From NCBI GenBank assembly GCA_037042915.1, contig CM073203.1:930001-994000 (forward strand): a stretch of DNA of 64,000 bases. Reading direction: 5' to 3'. A program made the position numbers and the translations under genes. Positions within the stretch are counted from its first letter, which is position 1, and each line of letters starts with the position of its first letter. The DNA is from Auricularia sp. M13. Its lineage: Eukaryota; Basidiomycota; Agaricomycetes; Auriculariales; Auriculariaceae. Positions 43,484-54,901 of the stretch are shown piece by piece. The notes under the pieces are model-generated. The model searched no databases and was not told where the DNA came from. It saw only the letters and a program-made list of their open reading frames with translations.

Positions 43484-45272
43484 ATGCAAGCCCTCCTCAC
43501 GCTCCTTTTCCTGGCCCCGCTCCTGGCGGTGGCAGCCTCCATCCAGCCGCCTGCCGCGGTCGTTGAAGCTGGCCATGCCATCACGCTCGAAAGACGCGGT
43601 GTAGTGCATAAAAATGGCGTCGCCAACATCCGCGGCATTGGCATTCACCTGGCTCGCGTTCACGCGTCAGTAGCTCAGGCCCTGGTGCCTTCGTGGCTAA
43701 TTCTACTGTAGTAAGGTCCAGCGCGGCTTTGCAGCGTACAACCGCAACACCGGCCTCCTGCACCCGTTCTTCTCCAAGCCGGGCAGATATGCAAAGCGCG
43801 CCCTGGCCACTGTCGGCGTTCCGCTCACTGACGACGACGAAATCCTCTGGCATGGTGTCGTAACGTGCGTCTGGGCCGGGTCTCAGTCGCGTAATGCCAA
43901 AAACTAAGCATCTTCTTGCGCAGCGTTGGGAACCCGGGAACCAAGTGCGTTTATGCAAAAGTCAAGGTCGTATTGGAATTAACATTTATGTTGCACTTCA
44001 GGTTCAAGGTCGACTTCGACACTGGTGCGCGCTAATGCTAGTTCCTGACGCTCGGCGCTTATTTGCTCTCGCGCATCAGGCAGCTCCGACTTTTTCCTCC
44101 CCTCGAGCGCGTGTAAGGTCAATTGCGCGGGCCACACCCGGTATGCTCGCTCCTTGTACCTGTTTGTATCGGGCTCACCGTGTGTTAATCGTAAGTTACA
44201 ACGTCGGAAGCAGGTGTGTTCGCATTTCTACCTGCTTTTGCATTCTTACCTTTTGTCCCAGCAAAACCGCCAAGAAGACTACCAAGAAGTTCACGCTCAA
44301 CTACCTTGATGGCTCTCAAGTGCAGGGCGACATCTACAACGACACTGTTTCTTTCTCGCAGACCATCACCACTGGCACCGGCGCCAACAAGAAGACGACG
44401 ACGACTAAGATTACTGCTCAAGGCGCCGCTGTGGGAGCAGCAAGCGTCTACAGCGATGGATTCGCGCTCGATGAGTTCCCTCCTGACGGCCTCATGGGTC
44501 TGGCGTTCCCACAGCTGTCAACTTTCGGCCGTAACCCGGTGATGCACAATCTCATTCAACAGAAGCAGATCAAGCCTGTCTTCAGCGTCCAGCTCGGTCC
44601 CGACAAGAGCGAACTCGTCCTCGGCGGTGCCAATTCCAACAAGTTCAAGGGCGCGTTCACATGGGCACCGGTCAATCCTGTTGTTCGTCTTGACTTCCTT
44701 TCTATACGACGGGTTCAAGCTGACCGTGGAATAAAGGGATTCTGGCAGATCAAGGTCGGCTCCATGAACTACAAGGGAAAGGGTTACGCCAAGGGCTTCC
44801 AGGCCGTCGTTGACACCGGTACCACTGTCATCTTTGGAGACGAAAAATCCGTGCGTGCGTTGTACAAGGCTATCCCGGGCTCCAAGGATGCCAGCGAGAC
44901 CGTCTCACCGGGCGCGTTTACTGGTGAGTACCACGTCAGGCTTTCCCTCGACCGATAAAGTCAGTCTCACTCGTTATTTCACAGTTCCTTGCAAGTCGAT
45001 TCCAACCGTTTCGTTCACCATTGGCAACATGACCATCCCGATTTCTCCGCGCACATTTAACCTCGGTGCCGTCTATGATGGCTCGAAGGATTGCGTCGGC
45101 GGCATTGTCATCGGCGACTCGAACTTCTGGATCCTCGGCGACGTCTTCATGCAGAACACTTACACGCGTCAGTCACTCGTGATCATTGTCTGCCTTTCAT
45201 GTCATGACTAAGCATCTTCCCACAGAGTTCGACATCGGGAATAAGCGCGTGGGCTTCGCTGCGCTCAAGTGA
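43484..45272 (+). CDS. Secreted aspartic protease, peptidase A1 (polyporopepsin-like)
   Basis: Exons 43484..43665, 43712..43864, 43924..43944, 44002..44024, 44080..44140, 44196..44213, then 44262 onward to the stop at 45272. Signal peptide MQALLTLLFLAPLLAVAAS, then a propeptide with RRG and KR sites. Active-site Asp 1 is in FKVDFDTGSSDFFLPS, assembled from three exons. The flap region contains FTLNYLDGSQVQGDIYNDTVS, and Asp 2 is in AVVDTGTTVIFGD. C-terminal blocks GIVIGDSNFWILGDVFMQNTYT and FDIGNKRVGFAALK are typical. It is a secreted acid protease for extracellular protein digestion. Exons of 21, 23 and 18 nt are notable. The intron near 44693-44746 is uncertain: its length is a multiple of three and it contains no stop. 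Confidence 0.93.
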
Positions 45273-46772
45273 GCTCACAACCGGGCAAAGGACAACAACT
45301 TTCCGTGCTATTTCTTAACAGTGCACGAACCATTCTCATCATCAACCCCATCCTCATCCGATCTGCTACGGACATTGGCTTTCCCCTCTGCCGTCGCGTC
45401 CTCTCGCTGACTACTATATCACCTGATCTTTTGGACGATCTAATACCACCCTACATTCAATTTGTATCTCCAGTCGCTACTCGCATCCGCTCCCTATCAG
45501 ACACTCGTTCACGCACCGTTCCAACACGCGGCTAGTCATTATGGATCGTCACGACTTACCCATTGCATCTTGCCACGGATTTCAAAATAATCCCGCGGTT
45601 CAGGTGCTGAAGCTTTGAGTTGACGGCTGGATGCAGGCTTTCGTGCAGTCCCGCTATGCGACTGGCTCATTTGCCACATAGCAGTGGGCGTTCAGATCCT
45701 TCAAATCAGTCGCGATGTAAGGCGAAATTGATGGAATGAGATCTGTTCCCCGACGGTATTGTCATTGCTATTCAGTACGTGAGGATGAACCCACCACCAC
45801 GTTATGCCGGATGCCGCAGTAATAGGCTTGTCCGGACATCGATTCAGAGGATGATTCAATTTACTGACGGGAAACGCTTCCAGCTTGGCAAGTTCAGCTG
45901 ACCGTCGTTTCCGTCGTGAGATTGATTGCAGAACGATTAAATCACGGCAGCGGTCTGCGTTTATGGGACAGCGAAGGTTTGAGAGAACAAGACAACATGG
46001 CTACGAGTCTTTGCTCGGAATGACTTCAGGGCTGGTCGTCGAATCATCGGCCAACGCGGTCCGACGACGTGGTTTCTGCACCACGACCGTGACGGCTCGT
46101 GCAGCGCCGACTTCGCTCAGCAGGCTTCGTCGACTGGCTATCCCCTCCATACAGAGTCCCCGAGACCAGAATCTGAAGTTAGCTGACCCGCGCGCAGTTC
46201 ACAATCGCCCATTTTTCGTACGTTTGAAGCGTTACAGCCTGAGAGGGCCGCGAGTCCTCGGTTCTCGTAGCTTACATCTTGTTGTGCTGCAGGCCTCGTG
46301 CGTCGAAAAGCAGCGCTGGAAGGCACGTGCCTTCCAAGTAGCATGATCTTTGAGCCCGACGCTTCAAGTTGCACGCAATTTTACGTTCACTCGTCGCCTT
46401 CCTCGCAGTCTCAGCATGCAGATAGATGGACCATGCATATATGAGGCCCTGCCATTCGTTCTCTTGCCGAGACTTCATTATCCATTACTTTGTCGGCAGG
46501 ACTTTTTCCGACAATATAAATCGGGCTCACCCACGCCTTTCTTTGATCTCTCCTCCTGCTCTTTCTGGCTCGCTCTCGCAGTATCCCTCGGCTCTTCGCT
46601 GTGAGTACTATCTGACTGATGACATGCGGTATTGCTTACCAAAATTTCTGTAATTTCTAGTCATTGGCCGCCGTTTCAAGTTCACAATATCCTCGTACTC
46701 CGCACAGTCGTTGCCCACAGTGTCTCCCTTCGATATTTACCCACATATCTCCACTGCCTCCACACTCGATTC
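45273..46772. other. Intergenic, 1.5 kb
   Basis: Lies between convergent genes. No supported coding region; the open frames are short and compositionally random. Confidence 0.4.
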
Positions 46773-48786
46773 TTATTCTACTCCCCTCTTGCGCTTCGTC
46801 CCCTTCGCTGGCTTCGGGCCCTTCCCTTTCTTCGTCTCCCTCGGGGGTTTCACCTTGGGTTCCTCGCCGGGCTGGTACACCCCCTCCTTGACCCATTTCA
46901 TCGGGGGCTCGCCCGCTGCTGCCTCAGTGTCAAGAACGAGGCCCATCTTCGGAATCTTGTCCCAGTCGTCGTCGCGATGCGCAGACGCAGTGGGCCGCAG
47001 CGCCTTCCACAATGGACCCCGCCTCGCGCGCTCCGCCGCCCACTCCTTGCACAGCGCAGGCATGTACTTGCCTCTGCCAGCGCTGAACTGCCAGTGGTTC
47101 AGGCACTCCAGGCCTTTCCCGTCCTTCCCCCGCGCCAGCTCGCGCTCGATGAGGAACTTCAGGAGCTTTCGGAAGTCCCCTTTGAAGTTGCGTATCACGG
47201 TGCACTGCGGCACCCCGTCCCCCTTCCGGTGGCGCCCGTAATACTCCGGCGAAGTCGTGAGGGTGTCGTCGCCGCAGAGGAAGCACGGGTATTGCTCGCC
47301 ATAGTTCTTGAGGAACCTGTTGTGATAGCGCTCTTTGTGCCGTCTGAGCGCTTCCCCCGACAGGTCCGTCTTGTCGCACTGGTCGCAGGACAGGTCGCCT
47401 AGCGGGTCGTCCTCCCTCTTCTTGTTGTGCCCTGCCGAGATAGTCTGGCGTCTTTTGACCGTGGATGCCCGCCTTGTCGCTGAGGCAATAGACGGTGAAG
47501 CCGATCCCGAAGGCTGCGACTGTGCTGGTGGTATGTAGATATTGTCTTCTTGGACGACGTGTCCAAGTGCAGCGGGTGCCTGTCCCGCTGAATCCAGTGA
47601 CGCCTCTGCTCATTGTTCCGTGAGTGGCGGATAGAGGTCTGGGCTGCAAGGTACGTACCTGAAGACGCGTCCTGCTGTGCTTCTTCGTCGTCCTCAGCTA
47701 GAATGCCGCTTGGGAGCGCGAGCATTCCCATTTCCCAGGCATATTCATCGTCGGCGAGGGAAGGGAGGTCGTCGCTCTCGTGTGGGGCGCTCTCGAAGCC
47801 AGCGAGCGAACCACTGCCATCAAGGCCTTCTCCCGCGAAAACGGACTCGGCACCGGCCCACATCGACGAGTTGTCCATGCTCGCATATCGCGACATCGTC
47901 GCGAAGTCACCCAACGCCGCGCTCGACATACTCCCATCAAACTCGTCACCAACCGCCAGAAGCGGGTTAGAAGTTTGCGGCGCGTACAGGTCGGGGCCGG
48001 CGGAGGTGCAGCTGCCATCCAGCCCACTCCATGTCTGGCCGTGCTCGTTCAAGGACCAATGGGCGGACGTTGACGGGTCGGTCGCGAGAATGGGATCGTG
48101 GCTCATCGTCTGGTGCAGCCCCATGCTTCCGTTAGCAGCGCCGACGAAACGGTTCTCAGGCGCTGTCTGGAACATCTTTTGTGCGGGCACGCCCCCGAAG
48201 ACGCTCTCATTCTGCGTGGCACGACCGATCAGTTTCTTGCTTCATCCACTGTGTATGAACTCACCATGCTGGGATTGTCGAAGGATATCGTCCCCTCAGG
48301 CAGAGGGAGGACTTCCTTGCCAAGGTCGCTGCAACACGGCAGCCGCGATGGGCCCGCGATTGGCGACGGTTCTTGCGTGTGGTGGACAAAGGCCTGCTTT
48401 GTCGTCAGCGGAGCTCTGATACCAATCTGGGGGTCATGCCATCTCACCTTGCCCATACCGATCTCGCTCAGATCCTGGGGGTAGGCCTCGAGGTTGATCC
48501 ACTGTTGCCAGCAGTCATCACCGGCACTGTCGCCAACCTCTTGCGCCACTGGCCCGAGGCCGTCGCCCGCGTTCCACGCGCGTGGCCGGTCAGCGGCCTG
48601 GTCGTCGACGGCGTACTCCGATATCGTGAGGCGGGGGCGCTTGTGGCGGCGTTCGTCGGCGGGGCAGTCGGCCTCGGTGGTGGGATGGCTTGAAGGTGGC
48701 ACCGCACTCATCGCCTGCTCGCGTGCTGTGGCCTTCGTCTTTGCGTTGTGGGTGTTCTTGCTCAGCTTGCTATTCCGTTTGCTCAT
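46773..48786 (-). CDS. C2H2 zinc-finger protein
   Basis: Exons 48265..48786, 47659..48211 and 46773..47605 (phase-checked), 635 aa; start ATG 48786 (MSKRNSKLSK). The first half is acidic and Ser-rich with low complexity, as in activation regions. A classical finger, C-x2-C-x12-H-x4-H, reads CDQCDKTDLSGEALRRHKERYH. A second Cys pair follows (CFLCGDDTLTT, then YYGRHRKG), a divergent finger. The C-terminus is strongly basic (KVKPPRETKKGKGPKPAKGTKRKRG), likely nuclear localisation. Probably a nuclear DNA-binding regulator; target unknown. I do not recognise a named orthologue. Confidence 0.8.
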
Positions 48787-49251
48787 CGTCGCGAGGAGGG
48801 AAAAGTTGCGGTGAGAGGAAAGGTGGTGAGCGGAATATATACTTCCGGCCGCTGCTTCCATTGAACGTCCGGCTCTTTTGTCCCATGCCACGTGGTTGTC
48901 ATGCGCACACAGCCGCCTCCAACCAGCCGTGGTCCACCTCGCCCGCATAATGGATAATATGAAACGGTCAAGAATCCAGCCCCGTCACAGTACGTCCTTC
49001 AAGTTTTGCCGCCCGCTCAGCTGCAGCCTTCAACTTCACTGCAGCTGCCGCATTCTCACAGCGGCTGACAACTCAGCTGAAAGCTTCAGCCGCTGCGGGG
49101 CTCATAGGAATTCTCACTCCTGCCATCTTCGACACGACGCCAGGGGATATTTTTCGTTGTGACGCTTGCTCGATGTTATGTCAGGAAGCACTAGTACATG
49201 GCAGACTCGTAGTACAGGGGTTAATGTCATCGGAACGTCTCAATCCGGTGA
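48787..49251. other. Intergenic
   Basis: Promoter side of the zinc-finger gene and 3' side of the first NTF2-like gene. Repeated ctgcag/cagctg words near 49020-49090. No gene. Confidence 0.4.
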
Positions 49252-49853
49252 TCAATGGTCCACAGGCAATTGCGACCTGAAACGCACTATGGTCGCGCTG
49301 TCCACGAATTCCTTGACGCGCCAGATGACGAACTTGCCGCCAGGCGTGTCCTGCCGCACCTGGAACACTCCTAGGTACTCGTTCGTGAACGCCTCGCCCC
49401 GCTTCGTCGTGCCCTTTGAGCTGAACTAATGCGCCGAATCCGAATACGGATACCGCCATGTAAGTTGGCGTGCTCAATCCGCGCAGTAGATATTGAGAAG
49501 GACGCACGTGAGCAGTAATCTCCCCCGGCGCCTCGAAGACTTCATGCAGGCTCAACTAAGTTACAAAGTTCTTAGCCTGCAACTCGACTTGATCATGAAT
49601 AGCTCGAAACCTGACGTACAGTGACCATGCCGCGATCAAACAGCTTCGCGAACCCGCCGCGGAACCAGTTGAGCCACGCCTCCTTCGAGGTGCTGGGCGG
49701 GAGGTTGAGCGAGGCGGGCAGGATGACGTGCTCGTAGGAGACGTCGCTGAGCGCGCCGCTGAGCCGCTCCACGGAAATCTCCTCGCACCCGACGAGCCAG
49801 TCGAGCACCGGCTGCAGTTGCGCGGACGGCTGGGACGGCAGGCCGGCGACCAT
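49252..49853 (-). CDS. NTF2/SnoaL-like small protein, paralogue A
   Basis: Three exons, about 150 aa, start ATG 49853. Exon 1: MVAGLPSQPSAQLQPVLDWL to RGMVT. Exon 2: LSLHEVFEAPGEITAH. Exon 3: FSSKGTTKRGEAFTNEYLGV, VFQVRQDTPGGKFVIWRVKEFVDS, ending PVDH. The ...GTTKRGxxxxNEYxxVFxVR...KEFxDS pattern is that of the SnoaL-like/NTF2 fold, whose members include isomerases, cyclases and binding proteins. No catalytic assignment is possible. It is a tandem duplicate of the next gene upstream, with the same exon structure and about 75-80 percent similar sequence. The C-terminal ending differs. Confidence 0.78.
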
Positions 49854-50601
49854 TGGATCGGGATGGTTATGTGTGAATTTGGAAACGGTGGCTCTGAGGG
49901 CCTGGGTTTGCCGTGCATGTGCGCGGCAGGACGATGCTGCTTTTATACCCTTTACTAACACATGTGGCGCGGAGGCGTGAGTCAGCGACGCTCATGCCGG
50001 ATGTTAGTCAGCATCTGGTGATCGCGTGCGCCGAGAAGACGCAAGGCACAGTGCACTGGGCAGACGAGATCTCACCATAGAAGAAGTCTCGTAGCAAGCA
50101 GTGTTAACGCAATCTCAAGCATCTATCAGGCTCTGGGCCCGGCAGCTACGTTGACTGGCAGTAGTAGGCTTAACAATAACTTACGAGGGCTGGGAAATAG
50201 CGGGAGAAAAAGCGTCCGTACTCTCGCCGTGGGGAATGAGATCTGAGAGTCGGTTTCTGACATCCAGGTAAAAGCACTCCGATCGCGAGCGTGGACGACT
50301 TCTGAAAGACTATGCAGCTAACCAAGTCAAATCTCATACACCGTTTGCGTCATCCTCATGTCCTTATGTCGCATTCAATATTGGCAAATCCGGCAGGAAT
50401 CAAAAAGACCTGACCCCAGAAGCAGTCAATCATGAAAATGAGTACCGACAATCGCTGGCTGTCAAAATTATGGTATTAATTTAATCTCAGTCAATTTCAA
50501 AGACGCAGGTAGACTGAGAGAAAGACAGATGAGTACACCATGACACGACAAAGGGCTTTCCAATAAAACAACTCGACTCACCTCCCTGTTCAAGCCTGAG
50601 C
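49854..50601. other. Spacer between the tandem NTF2-like genes
   Basis: About 750 bp without a gene. It should contain the promoter of paralogue A and the 3' UTR of paralogue B. Confidence 0.4.
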
Positions 50602-51225
50602 CTACTCGGCGATCTGCGCGGCAAACTTTGCAGCAGCCGCGCTGTCCATGAACTCCTTGATGCGCCAGATCACGAACTCGCCGCCCGGCGTGTCCTGCCG
50701 CACCTGGAACACGGCGAGGTACTCGTTCGCGTACGCCTCGCCACGCTTCGTCGTGCCCTTCGAGCTGTACTGTGTGTATGCCGTGTGAGCCGCCCCGGGG
50801 CACTCAGATCCAGAATGCGGCAAATGAGATGGAGTGCTCATGATCAGTGAACGCACGTGAATGGTGATCTGTCCCGGCGCCTCGAACACCTCCTCCAGAG
50901 TCAACTGATCAGAAGTGTACCGCGTAGTCAGTAAGTCCTCAGCACTGAGCAGGCACTCGACTGCCAGCGAACGGCGAGAAGAACTTACAGCGACCATGCC
51001 GGGATCAAACAGCTTCGCGGCCAGCCCGCCGCTGAACCAGTCGAGCCATGCCTGCTTGGAGGTCGCGGGCGGGATGCCGAGCGAGGCGGGCAGGATGGCA
51101 TGCCAATACCCGACGTCGCTGAGCGCGCGCCCGATGCGGTCCGCGGAGAGCTGCTCGCACCCGACGAGCCAGTCGAGCACCGGCTGCAGTTGCGCGGAGG
51201 GCTGCGGGGGGAGGTTCGCGACCAT
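50602..51225 (-). CDS. NTF2/SnoaL-like small protein, paralogue B
   Basis: Three exons, about 146 aa, start ATG 51225. Exon 1 runs MVANLPPQPSAQLQPVLDWL to FDPGMVA, exon 2 LTLEEVFEAPGQITIH, and exon 3 YSSKGTTKRGEAYANEYLAV through WRIKEFMDS to AAQIAE. Both introns (gtaagt...gatcag and gtgcgt...cacag) are multiples of three and free of stops, so the unspliced frame is also open. The alignment with paralogue A shows these are introns. Family as for paralogue A; function unknown. Confidence 0.8.
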   Translation of the reverse strand: MVANLPPQPSAQLQPVLDWLVGCEQLSADRIGRALSDVGYWHAILPASLGIPPATSKQAWLDWFSGGLAAKLFDPGMVAVSSSRRSLAVECLLSAEDLLTTRYTSDQLTLEEVFEAPGQITIHVRSLIMSTPSHLPHSGSECPGAAHTAYTQYSSKGTTKRGEAYANEYLAVFQVRQDTPGGEFVIWRIKEFMDSAAAAKFAAQIAE

Positions 51226-52323
51226 TTTAAACTTGAGGCGGAACTCTGCAGCTGTTGGCGATTTATGTAGGTGTATATTAGTACTAGTAGGAGTCCCACG
51301 GTGATCGCCGCCGGAGTTAGGACTGCTGTATACGGTATTTGAACTGTGCTTGGTAATGCTGAGAGCGCGTTCGTAGGCAGAATTACGAGACTTGCTCAAC
51401 AGCTGCAGCTGCTCTTGGTCTCCGACCCGGAGTGCATGATTCTCTGGTCGAAATACTTACTAGCTTCTGGCAGCTCCTGTGCGTCAGCAGGATGACCCTC
51501 GGGCGAGTCGTAAACTGCGAGAACAAAGCGACAGGTTCAGTAGGATCTTTTCTGTCTTCGTAACGTGAAGCTTCTGGCGCGAGCATGATGCAGCGGTACC
51601 TAAAGCGAGGAGAATGTTCGTCGAAGTTGCTCTCAACAGTTCGCTTGCACACATACGGATGGGAATGCGAAGAAAGACGCAAGGCAGATACTGTAGGTGC
51701 GTGATATCCACTGCATTACCGCACCGCGGAAGACAGCCCGCAGAGAGCAGCGCGAGCATGAGAACCTAACAGAAAGTGTACTCAGGTCGGTAGGAAGGCG
51801 CGCAGGTTCGTAGGAAAAGTTTCGCAGGCCGCGGTGACGTGAGCCAGGGAGAGTCGGAAAAGCTCAAGTCGAGGACCAGTACCCTGTGCTTCATACTAGA
51901 GATCGTGATAGGAGGCGAAAAGAGGGCAGGAGTAGAGTAGACTGTAGTGCGTAGTCGTCCTCGTAGGATCCATCGATTCAATACCTGGCTGCGCCTGGCC
52001 GTGCCCAACCTCAGCATCAGACACACTGGCGCCTCATAACATCCAGGACTGGAGGCACCACTACTGTACGCCTATGTGCGTCTATGCAACCACAGCCGTC
52101 GACAACAAGGCAAAACCAAGGGCATACGTCCGAATAAAGCCCTCTTGAGTTGGGTCGGTCGCCGTGTAGGAAGAAAAAGCTGACAGAAGCATACATAGAC
52201 GACCCTAGAAGTATGTTGACGCAGGGAGTGAAGGAGGAATGAGCAAAGACTCAGGCCCAGAGGCCAGAGAGTGCGTTATTGTTTGTCCGCACAAACATCC
52301 CATCATCCACGCACGCAGTCGCA
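51226..52323. other. Intergenic, 1.1 kb
   Basis: Divergent promoter region between the NTF2-like gene and the clathrin light chain gene. No further gene seen. Confidence 0.4.
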
Positions 52324-53235
52324 ATGGCAGACCTCCTCGGCGGCGGCAACGACGACATCGACTTTGACGCGGCGGCCAGCCAGTTCCCCGACCTCGACGC
52401 GCTGGGCGACGACGCGCCCATCCCCGTCGCTGCCCCGCGCGCCGGCCCCGCGGGCGCGCCGCCCGTCGTGAACTTTGCGTTCGACGACCCTGCGCCCGTG
52501 CCGGTGCAGAGCAACGTCAAGGTCACCGGAGACGACGAGATTGAGCGCTTCGAGAGCGAGTTCCCTGATATTGGCGTGCCGGTGCGTACTGGACTTCGAG
52601 TGGGACGTGGAGGCTGATGCACGCGTAGGCGTCGCCCCCGCCGCCGGTGAGCCAGGTGCCGTCGTTCCGGCCGGCGGGCACGCAGCAGCCGTACACGCCC
52701 CAGCCGAGCGCGCCGTACCAGCCGCCGGCGCTCGAGGAGGAGGAGCCCGAGGTCATCAAGTGCGTTGTCGTGTCCCATTCGTTGTCGCCGGCCGACCGCT
52801 GACCGCCATTGACAGGCAATGGCGCGAGCAGCAGCAGGCGCGTATTGCGGAGCGCGAGGAGGCCGCGCGGCGCAAGCGCGAGGAGACGGTGGCCAAGGCC
52901 GAGCAGGCCATCGACGACTTTTACCGCGACTACAACGAGAAGAAGGCCAAGCAGATTGCGTCCAACAAGTCAGTGCTCGTTCATTATAATCCCAGGCTCA
53001 GTGACTAACTGCGCATCACAGAATCGAAGAAAAACACTTCCTGGAGGCGCTCACCGACTCGCTCTCGCAGGGCACGACCTGGACCCGCATCTGCGACATC
53101 ATCGAGCTGCAGAACTCGCAGTCCAAGACCCTCGCCCGCGCTGGGCCCGGCACGACCGACCTCACGCGTTACAAGGAGGTCCTGCTAAGGCTCAGGAGGG
53201 AGGGCGACCACGCGCCCGGTGCCGCTGGCTACTGA
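52324..53235 (+). CDS. CLC1: Clathrin light chain
   Basis: Join(52324..52581, 52629..52759, 52816..52968, 53022..53235), 251 aa. The acidic N-terminus carries the conserved EFPDIGVP-type motif (ESEFPDIGVP, residues about 77-86). A Pro-rich spacer comes next, followed by the heavy-chain-binding coiled coil (WREQQQARIAEREEAARRKR, DFYRDYNEKKAKQIASNK). The C-terminal domain is HFLEALTDSLSQGTTWTRICDIIELQNSQ. It regulates assembly of clathrin coats in endocytosis and trans-Golgi traffic. Length is normal. The GEP4-type gene follows 216 bp downstream on the same strand. Confidence 0.96.
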
Positions 53236-53451
53236 GCACTGAGCACTGAACGAGCCCCAGTTACATACTTTCTTGTCGGCTAGTTTTTCTCTTCTCGAGC
53301 CCGTTCATTCTCATTCTAGAAAGGTTATGGCTGCTTTTCTACTCTATGCTGAGAAAAATGGACTTGGTCATTTGAGAGAATGTGCTCTGCTGTGAGGCCT
53401 CGGCGCGGAGTTGGCACGCCTGACTGCTCAGGAAGTTGCTCAGCTCTCGCC

Positions 53452-54537
53452 ATGTCGCTCAACTGGCCCGCGACCATCGCGCTCCTCGCCAGCGTCTCCG
53501 TCAAGCCGCGATTAATCGTGCCCCATGTGTCCATACGAGGTCAGCGCTGACTAGTAGTACTCACCCGCGCCTGCTCATCTGCGTGGCCTGTGTCAACACA
53601 TTCAGACATCCGCCAGCTGGACTTTGCGGCCCTGCGGAAGGCGGGGTACGACAGCGCCGTGTTCGACAAAGACAACTGCCTCGTGCGTCGCGCCTGTCGC
53701 TGCTGCCTTACGAACCGCGAGTTCATGCGAAGCTGCAGACGCTGCCGCTGCAAGACGCGCTCATACCCGACCTCGCGGTGCGCCAGCCCAGAACACCTCT
53801 ATCCCTATGAAATTCGATGTGCGAGCCTGGGGTGTGTGTGTATAGGACGCGTGGGCGGCGTGCAAGAGCGCGTTTGGGCCGGGCCGCGTGCTCGTCGTGT
53901 CCAATAGCGCCGGCACGCCGGACGATCCGGGTGGGATACAGGTGCGTCTCGAGCATGCATATCTCCTGCACCTTTCAACATTCTCATTGATGATTATTCG
54001 CAATTACCGTAATGCGAACGCGAACGATAGGCCGAAAGCGTCGCGCACAAACTCGGCGCGCCCGTCCTGCCGCACAGAACGAAGAAGCCGGGCTGGGCGT
54101 GCGTGCGCGACGTCCAGCGCCATCTCCACCTCCACCTCAACACCACCACTCCGTCGAATAACTCGGAAAAGCCGACCTCGGGGAAGACGGTGGTCATCGG
54201 CGACCGGCTCTTCACGGACGTCGTGCTCGCCCACCGCCTATCCTCCTCCTCCTCCCTCTCCTCGCCCTCCTCTTCATCTACATTAGCGGTACTCGTCGAG
54301 CCCTGGGACGCGCGCGATGCGCGACTGCTGCGGTTGGCCGAGGCAGGCTGGCTGCGTCTCGCGCGGCGGGTAGCCGGGCTGCCGGACGTCGAGGTCGGCG
54401 TGGGTATCAGGGCGCTGAGGGGGTGGGAGGAGGAGGTGCGCAGGTTCGTGAGGCCGTGGAGCCCGCCGCCTGCGCCGCCGGATACGCGGCCTCTTTTGAG
54501 ACGGGAGATGGGCGCGAGCGAGTGGGAGGGGAAATGA
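53452..54537 (+). CDS. GEP4: Mitochondrial phosphatidylglycerophosphate phosphatase (HAD family)
   Basis: Join(53452..53539, 53606..53682, 53739..53777, 53846..53941, 54031..54537), 268 aa. N-terminus SLNWPATIALLASVSVKPRLIVPHV is typical of the family. HAD motif I is AVFDKDNCLT, motif II VLVVSNSAGTPDD, and motif III with HRTKKPGWACVRDV followed by VVIGDRLFTDVVLA. It dephosphorylates phosphatidylglycerophosphate to phosphatidylglycerol, the precursor of cardiolipin, at the mitochondrial inner membrane matrix face. The 39-nt third exon restores the expected CLTLPLQDALIPDLADAW sequence. A Ser-rich low-complexity insert lies after DVVLAHRL. Confidence 0.93.
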
Positions 54538-54901
54538 GACTAGTGCAGCTAGGTTGTCGTCACAGTGCATGCTCTGCAACGGCGTCTTGTTGGATTTCCT
54601 CAGCAGATTTAAGCTGTCTTGGTCTTGGGCTTGCGGGTCTCAAGAGCGCCGGGGCCGGGGGTCCAAACAACTCCTGTTCACTCGAGAAGATTGATGATAA
54701 CTTTAAGGTACTTATTGTCGGACTCGGACTACACAAGGGAGAGAAGAAGAAAAGATTACTGAAGCGCTGCACACGAATGTCGCATCTGTTCCATATATTG
54801 GACCCAGGCGCTTGAAGAGCAGCGGCTGCACGCTTTGGCCGCGTCCGGTGATCGAGCCTTGGAGGTCGCCAGAACAAGCTCGGCCGCGCGAAAGTTGAAA
54901 G
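54538..54901. other. Intergenic between convergent genes
   Basis: A minus-strand open frame (about 54560-54870) ends with a Pro/Arg- and Ala/Glu-rich stretch, but it lacks a credible start and family match. I leave it unannotated. Confidence 0.4.

Noticed and set aside
53640-53780. Apparent frameshift in the GEP4-type phosphatase between FDKDNCL and a downstream PYEPR-like frame
   Set aside because: A canonical intron 53683-53738 (gtgcgt...ctgcag) followed by a 39-nt exon gives CLTLPLQDALIPDL, which matches the family. The other frame is intronic.
54560-54877. Small minus-strand ORF after GEP4
   Set aside because: No credible ATG context, no family resemblance; it lies between two convergent genes.
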